From: Malania oleifera
Lineage: Eukaryota > Streptophyta > Magnoliopsida > Santalales > Ximeniaceae
Direction of reading: 5' to 3'
Length of the DNA stretch: 64,000 nt
Assembly (NCBI RefSeq): GCF_029873635.1
Contig: NC_080421.1
Coordinates: 38,854,617-38,918,616, forward strand
Position numbers and translations under genes: made by a program. This document shows, piece after piece, positions 58,305-64,000 of this stretch (position 1 is its first letter; the number at the start of each line of letters is the position of its first letter). The notes under the pieces were generated by a model. It was given only the letters and a program-made list of their open reading frames with translations. It had not been told where the DNA came from and ran no database searches.

Positions 58305-58756
58305 TGTTGTGAAAGAACTTAGATTTGCACAGCGGAAATTAAATACAGCAACTAACGAAGAACAAATATGGAACACACCCACGCAGTATATCTGAAAGCA
58401 AGAATAACAACACAAAAATTTACGTTATTCGGCAATGCCTACATCTACGGGAGCAATCGACAAAGTTTCACTATGTAAGTGTCAAAGAACATGCAATACA
58501 ATGATCTTCCACTCTCAGAATATACCCAGAATGGTATATTTATAAACACTTCGGAGGTTTCTCTCCAAACACCCAACCACATTAACGTCTAAATTCAAAA
58601 TTTGAAATTAGTCTCACTGCCTCGAGCCAAATAGTCGACAGTTTTAGGAAATCCATCGACGGTTTCAGACAAAATAGAAATATTGGCCCTGCTGCATTGT
58701 TGCACTCTGATTTCCATTCATGCTTTCCCTTTGAATGTGAGCCATAATTCACAACA
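58305..58756 (-). repeat. 3' LTR of the Tork-like copia
   Basis: 452 bases. TATA at 58544-58537 on the minus strand, preceded by ATAGTCGACAG and ATCCATCGACGGTTTCAGAC. Confidence 0.93.
58537..58670 (-). promoter_or_regulatory. TATA box and TCGAC motifs, Tork-like 3' LTR
   Basis: tataaata with two TCGAC-containing motifs (58631-58640 and 58651-58670) upstream on the minus strand. Weaker than the gypsy arrays but in the same place. Confidence 0.5.
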
Positions 58757-58857
58757 AACTCCACCTTGGCGAACATACGCCCCTTAGGAGAAATCAAAAA
58801 ACATGAACGCACTGCTCCACCTTGAACTTGGAACGTTAGGTTGGGTCCGTCTCCCCT

Positions 58858-61800
58858 CTAGCACTTGGAGACATGAAGTAAGTCCAAGCAATGCTTGAAC
58901 TTTTCAGTAGTAACCGATTTTATCAAAATGTCTGCTGCGTTTTCAGATGTGTAAACTCTCTCCAATACAAGTTCACTTGAAGTAATCAATTCCCGGACTC
59001 TGTGGAACCTTACATCAATATGCCTAGTTCTAGCATGGTACACTTGATTTTTCGCCAAGTAGATAGCGTTTTTACTGTCACAACGTAGCACAACCCCACT
59101 TTGCTGTATACCTAGCTCTTTGGCCAAACCGATAAGCCATAAGGCTTCCTTTGCAGTTTCGGCAATTGCCATATGTTTAAATTTAGTTGTAGGCAATGCC
59201 ACCAAGGATTGTACCATAAACCTCCAACATATAGGTCCTCCCATAAGGGTAAAGACATAACCCGCTGTAGACCTTCTATCATCCATATCTTCTACATAAT
59301 CAGCATCAACAAACCCCACAACTGATGGACTATCTTGTTGCTTGCCGAACGTGATGTCATAACTAGAAGTACCCTGTAAGTATCTAAAAATCCATTTGAC
59401 GGCTTTCCAGTGCTGTCTACCCAGATTAGAGAGAAACTTACTCACCACACTCACTATATGTGCCAATTCTGGTCTTGTACACACCATGACATAAATTAAG
59501 CTCCCCACCCCATGGAGCTAGCATAGGGGACCTTTGACATGTCCTTGATATTATTATCTGTACTTGGGCATTCAGCAGTAGATAATTTAAAGTGACTTGC
59601 TAGAGGTGTACATACCGGTTTAGCATCAGCCATGCTAAACCTTTACAACACCTTCTTCGCATAGTCGCCTTGAGATAACCACAATCTCCTTGTAGTTCTG
59701 TCCCAGCGAATTTCTATCCCAAGTATCTTCTTGGCTACACTAAGATCTTTAATGTCAAACTCTTTATGCAACAAATCCTTTAATTGATTTACCTCAGTTA
59801 AATCCTTTGTAGCTATTAACATATCATCGATATACAACAATAAGAAAATAATAGAACCGTCATCAAGCTTATTCACATACAAGCAGCAGTCATACTCATA
59901 TCTTCTATAGCCTATCCTGATCATATAGGAATCAAATCTTTTATACCATTGCCTTGGAGATTGTTTCAGCCCGTAAAGAGACTTCTTCAACTTGAAAATT
60001 AAGTGTTCTTGTCCTGGTTCACTGAATCTCTCCGGCTATACTATATAAATCTGTTCCTCCAAGTCATTATGGAGAAATGATGTCTTCACATCCATTTGTT
60101 CCAAATGCAGATCATAATGAGTTACTGACCCCAATACTACTTTGATGGAAGTGTGTCGGACCGCAGATGAAAAGATTTTATTATAATCTATTCCCTTTTT
60201 CTGTGAGTATCTCTTTGCCACTAAGTGTGTCTTAAATTTCTCTCATTCCTTTTTTGAAATTGCTTCCTTCTTCCTATATACTGATTTGCAGCCTATCGCC
60301 CTCTTCCCATTTGGAAGCTCCACCAACTCCCAAGTTTGATTCTTATGCAGCGATTCCATTTCCTCAATCATAGCACCCATCCACTTACTTTTCTCTTAGC
60401 CGTGCACTACCTCTTAAAAAGTAGTTGGATAATTGCAACTGATAATGAAAGCATAAGATACTAACTCTTCAAACCCATACCTTGGAAGTTTTCTGATAGT
60501 ACGTCTGGATCTCCATATAGGAATATTATCGACTTGCTGGTTTCCCGAACTCCTTGCAACTGGTGGACTAAGATCATTATCATTGCCCTGAGTTTCTAAC
60601 TCCACCTGCACAACATGTTCGTCTTTGTTCCAAATTTTTGGCTCTTGTTTCTCTTCATCAAATTCTTGAGTATGCTTTACCATAGTTTTCTCATCAAAAA
60701 CTACATCCTTGCTAATCATCACCTTGTTTATCATTGGATCCCACAACTTGAACCCCTTCACGCCCTTTTGATATCCCAAAAAGACGCAGCGTCTAGACTT
60801 TGTGTCAAGCTTCGTTCTCTCCTCACTAAACACATGAACATAGGCTGGACAACCGAATACCTTCAATTCGGAATAGTCTACTGCATTTCCCATTCATACC
60901 TCTTCTGCCACTTTCTCCTCTAGTGATGCCCTTGGTGACCAGTTTACCAAGAAACAAGCCATACTAACTGCCTCGGCTTAGAAGTTCTTTGGTAGCCTTG
61001 CATTAAGCCTGAGACACTGAGCTCAACTAGAGTCTGGTTCATCCTTTCAGCCACACCATTTTGCTGAGATGTCCGGCGAACAGTGAAATGTTTCTTAATG
61101 TCCTGCTGCTCATAAAACCCCATGAACCTAGAATCAGCGTACTCGGTCCCATTGTTTGACCTGAGGCATTTGATTCTCCTCCTCGTCTGGTTTTCCACTT
61201 TAGCTTTCCACAACTTAAACTTGGCAAACGTATCAGACTTACCCAGACTTTCTGTGAGTAGTCGTCAACAAAACTCACAAACTAAACATGTCTACTTCTT
61301 GATGCTACTCTAACAGGTCCCCAAACATCAGAATGTATATAATCAAGAATACCTTTTGTCTTGTGAATAGCTGATTTGAATTGTGTCCTATTTTGTTTCT
61401 CAAGAACACAAAATTTGCAAAAATTCAGTTTACATGTTTCCATACCTTTCAAGAGTTTTCTCTTGTGAAGTTCTTTCATACCATGTTCACCTATATGCCC
61501 AAGCCGCATATGCCACAAAATGGTTTCATCAAATTCAGAATCTACGATTGCAGCTCCACCTACAATTGTAGTTCCTTGTAGTATATAAATATTTCCATCT
61601 AACTTTTTTGCCCTTTCATCATCGTTGGATTACCTTTGCACACCTTCATAATCCCACTTTCAGATTTGTAATTGAATTCATTACAATCCAAAGTGCCAAG
61701 TGAAATGAGACTCTTCCGTAGGTCCAGTATGTGTCTTACATTACTCAAGGTTCTTACAACACCATCAAATATTTTAATTCTAACACTTCCAATGCCAATG

Positions 61801-62786
61801 ATTTTTCAAGAGACATCATTGCCTATAAGAACTGGACCTGAATTTACCAACCTGTAAGTGTTGAACCACTCCTTATTTGGAGTCATATGATAAGAACATG
61901 TCGAGTCTAGGATCCATGAGTCCGTGAGGCGATCCAACCCCGACGAAACTGAAAGTACATCACCATCACTGCAAACTAAATTTTCTTTTTGAACTACATT
62001 TGCTTATTTTGAAGTCCCTTCATGCTTTTCAGCATTTCCTTTCTTCCAATCCGGACACTTCGGTTTAATGTGTCTCTTTTTATCGCACTTGTAACATCGG
62101 ATATCCTTTTTTTTCTTGGATTGAGTTTGGGATTTTTGACTTGATCCATTTCTGAATTTTCCTCTCCTACAATCATGGTTACCTTTCACCACAAGTCCTT
62201 CTCCGTTCATCTCAGACTTTCATCCTTTGATGAAATCCCAACAATGCACTTGTCACCTCTTCCAAGTTTAGGGTCACTTTCCCCCATGTAAGAGTGGTAA
62301 CTAGGTTCTCATATGTGTGAGTCGTTGGCAAGGAATTCAGTAGCATCAACGCCTTATCATCATTTTCAAATTTCACATCAACCCGCATTAAATCACTTAT
62401 GATTTGATTAAATGTTTTGATGTGTTGATTCAAGTTTGAACCATCCACCATCTTAAGTCAATAAAGACGCTACTTAAGAAAGAGTTTGTTAGTAAGGGAT
62501 TTGGACATATACCGGATTTCAAGATTTTGCCAACGCAGGAGAATCTTCCTCCATGACATGATAAAGCACTTCGTTGGCCAAACACAATTGTCTTGTAGCA
62601 ACAGCCTTTGCCTCTAATTCTTTCCAATTAGTCTCATCCATACCTTCTAGTTGAACACCATACAAGGCCTTCACCATTCCTTGCCGCACAAGCAAATCTT
62701 TCACTTTCCTTTGCTACAAACCAAAGTTTCCAGTTCCATCAAATTTGACAACATCAAATTTTGCAGATGAAGTGGCTCGATGCCAT
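58858..62786 (-). pseudogene. Gag-Pol polyprotein of the Tork-like copia (broken)
   Basis: Start ATG at 62786; end VSKC-stop at 58858. In order: gag with KFDGTGNFGL and VMEE, then the SDLMRVDVKFENDDKALMLL block; zinc knuckle CYKCDKKRHIKPKC (about 62100); protease LDSTCSYHM (about 61890); GAG-pre-integrase MRLGHIGEHGMKELHK with CKFC; integrase core SFVDDYSQKVWV, LRSNNGTEY (the second catalytic Asp is Asn, one G-to-A step) and QQNGVAERMNQ (Glu kept); integrase C-terminal part 60893-60414 (GYQKGVKGFKLWDP); RT 60221-59643 with SLYGLKQSPRQWYKRF and the YIDD box (LLYIDDMLIAT); RNase H 59508-58858 (DRRSTAGYVFTL, RTRHIDVRFHRVREL). Frame interrupted in at least eight places, many by transitions. Confidence 0.9.
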
Positions 62787-62794
62787 AACAACAC

Positions 62795-62806
62795 TTTGAT
62801 ACCAAT
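62795..62806 (-). other. Primer-binding site of the Tork-like copia
   Basis: On the minus strand ATTGGTATCAAAG follows the 5' LTR; it matches initiator tRNA-Met (TGGTATCAGAGC) with a change. Confidence 0.8.
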
Positions 62807-63277
62807 TGTTGTGAAAGAACTCGGATTTGCACAGCGGAAATTAAACACTGCGACTAATGAAGAACAAATATGGAACACACACAAGCAGTATATTTGAAAG
62901 CAAGAACAACAACACAAAGATTTATGTGGTTCAACAATGCCTACATCAACGGAAGCAATCGGAAAATTTCACTATGTAAGTGTCAAATAACATACAATAT
63001 AATGATCTTCCACTCTCAGAATATACCCAGAATGGTATATTTATAAACACTTCGGAGGTTTCCCCCCAAACGCCCAACCACATTAATGTCTGAATTCAAA
63101 ATTTGAAATTAGCCTCGTTGTGTCAAGCCAAATCATCGACGATTTCAGACAGAATAGAAATACTGCCCTAAAACCGTGGACGGTTTCAGACAGAACAGAA
63201 ATACTGCCCTTGCTGCACTGCTGCACTCTGATTTCCATTCCTGCTTTCCCTTTGAATGTGAGCCATAATTCACAACA
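62807..63277 (-). repeat. 5' LTR of the Tork-like copia
   Basis: 471 bases; longer than its partner because of an extra 41-base unit near 63135-63215. TATA at 63045-63038 on the minus strand. Confidence 0.93.
63135..63215 (-). repeat. 41-base tandem duplication in U3 of the Tork-like 5' LTR
   Basis: Two copies of ATCGACGATTTCAGACAGAA...ACTGCCC / GTGGACGGTTTCAGACAGAA...ACTGCCC start 41 bases apart. They duplicate the TCGAC motif upstream of TATA; the 3' LTR has a different arrangement. Confidence 0.75.
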
Positions 63278-63282
63278 GGATC

Positions 63283-64000
63283 CATACGGTATTAATTGGC
63301 ATAGCACCCAACAAACTAGTCCAAGGTATATTTTTTTCTAAGATAGATTAAACCCTTTCTTGCACTGTACGATATCAATATCAAGAACGTAATGTAGAGT
63401 ACCAAATCTTTGATTTGAAAGTTAGCTTGACGGCATGGCTTAACAGATGTAATCTCGCTTGAGTCACTACAATAAGAATGATATAAACAAAATAGACTAC
63501 TAGAAGTACCACGCGTCTCCTTTTTGCAGACAAAAGACTGAATGAACATAGTAGCATTGGATGAAGCCAAATGTAAAGAACACCACACTAAACTTGTCAA
63601 ACCATGCTCAAGGTGACTGTTCAAGACCATAATTGACTTTCTGCAAGCTACTTACTTTACATCATTCCCCTGAGCAACATACCTGGGAGGTTAGTCCATG
63701 TATATCTTCCTGCAAATGTTGATACAAGAAGGCATTTTTCACATCCAACTGATATAAGGGCCAATCAAAATTAACTGATGAGATTGATTAAGTGAACATA
63801 ATTTAGTCTTCCAACCCTTGGCAACCAATCGAGCCAAGCCTTAATACCATATGTTTGGGTGTATCATTTGGCATCCTTTGGCTGTTCAATAGAGATATTA
63901 GGAAGATATTTGATAATGTGTTAGATTACCGCTTAAGCTGTTAGGTTGTGGCCAACAATGTGTATCAAGATTAACACTCCCTCGCACATGCATCCTGATT
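63283..64000 (-). pseudogene. Older copia remnant, reverse transcriptase part
   Basis: Minus-strand text in mixed frames: YMDLPPRYVAQG, NYGLEQSP-stop-AWFDKF, TFGFIQCYY, matching the copia RT segments around the conserved GLKQSPRAWF block. Stops and frameshifts throughout. Continues past the window edge; its downstream part is at 57721-58304. Confidence 0.75.

Larger units (their letters stand above)
58305..63277 (-). mobile_element. Complete Tork/TNT1-like Ty1/copia element, 4.97 kb
   Basis: LTRs at 58305-58756 (3') and 62807-63277 (5'), each TGTTGTGAA...CACAACA; perfect GGATC target duplication at 58300-58304 and 63278-63282. On the minus strand: 5' LTR, primer-binding site, a single gag-pol ORF (gag, protease, integrase, RT, RNase H), purine tract CAAGGTGGAGTT, 3' LTR. 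Length and order are those of TNT1-type elements. Several stops and an integrase catalytic change make it inactive. Inserted into an older copia remnant in the same orientation. Confidence 0.95.

Noticed and set aside
1..64000. tRNA, rRNA, or organellar insert
   Set aside because: No cloverleaf, rRNA block, or plastid/mitochondrial gene text was recognised on either strand; tRNA-like bits are primer-binding sites.

Overview
The window is plant nuclear DNA from a dicot-like, repeat-rich and AT-rich heterochromatic region. The basis is that nearly everything recognisable belongs to plant retrotransposon lineages: SIRE-type and Tork/TNT1-type Ty1/copia, chromodomain (Tekay/Del-type) and Tat-type Ty3/gypsy, and a plant RTE-type LINE. 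There are long AT-rich spacers and no confirmed host protein gene. Species cannot be named from the sequence alone.

Layout. 1-2.37 kb: unassigned spacer. 2.37-11.09 kb: 5'-truncated SIRE-like copia on the minus strand (3' LTR, env-like/plant-transposon ORF with its own promoter-like module, pol), interrupted by a solo LTR (6339-8690). 11.09-39.2 kb: one old Tat-like gypsy element on the minus strand, cut into pieces by later insertions. Its gag lies at 38.5-39.2, protease at 33.05-34.9, RT/RNase H at 28.96-30.98, integrase N-part at 19.48-19.91 and integrase C-part at 11.09-11.61 kb. The gaps are filled by a SIRE-like remnant (34.93-38.28), a solo copia LTR (30989-33041), a complete 9.04-kb chromovirus-like gypsy element (19916-28958) and a solo LTR (11618-19474). 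That solo LTR contains an RTE LINE, which in turn contains another solo LTR (16248-18800). 39.2-40.98 kb: spacer with a possible MITE. 40980-52791: complete 11.8-kb Tat-like gypsy element with 0.37-kb LTRs, a solo LTR inside its gag/protease region, a decayed antisense four-exon gene and hierarchical tandem repeats in its long 3' region. 52.8-57.7 kb: AT-rich spacer with one possible host leader exon (about 55.4-55.7 kb). 57.7-64 kb: old copia remnant split by a complete 5-kb Tork-like copia (58305-63277).

Target-site duplications were read by eye for eight elements: ATGTA, TATTT, TTTAT/TTTAC, TCTTA, TATTG, AGTAG, GTAAC, GGATC. Host reading frames resume across several of the insertions, so the nesting order is well supported. 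All coding regions carry stops, frameshifts or lost catalytic residues; many stops are one C-to-T or G-to-A step from a sense codon.

The most unusual signals are: (i) a decayed antisense gene in the Tat element whose four exons stay in register when three short introns are removed; (ii) arrays of short CpG-containing (near-)palindromes just upstream of the TATA box in LTRs of three unrelated lineages (core often GTCGAC); (iii) the same kind of array plus TATA and telo-box in front of the env-like ORF of the SIRE-like element, suggesting an internal promoter.
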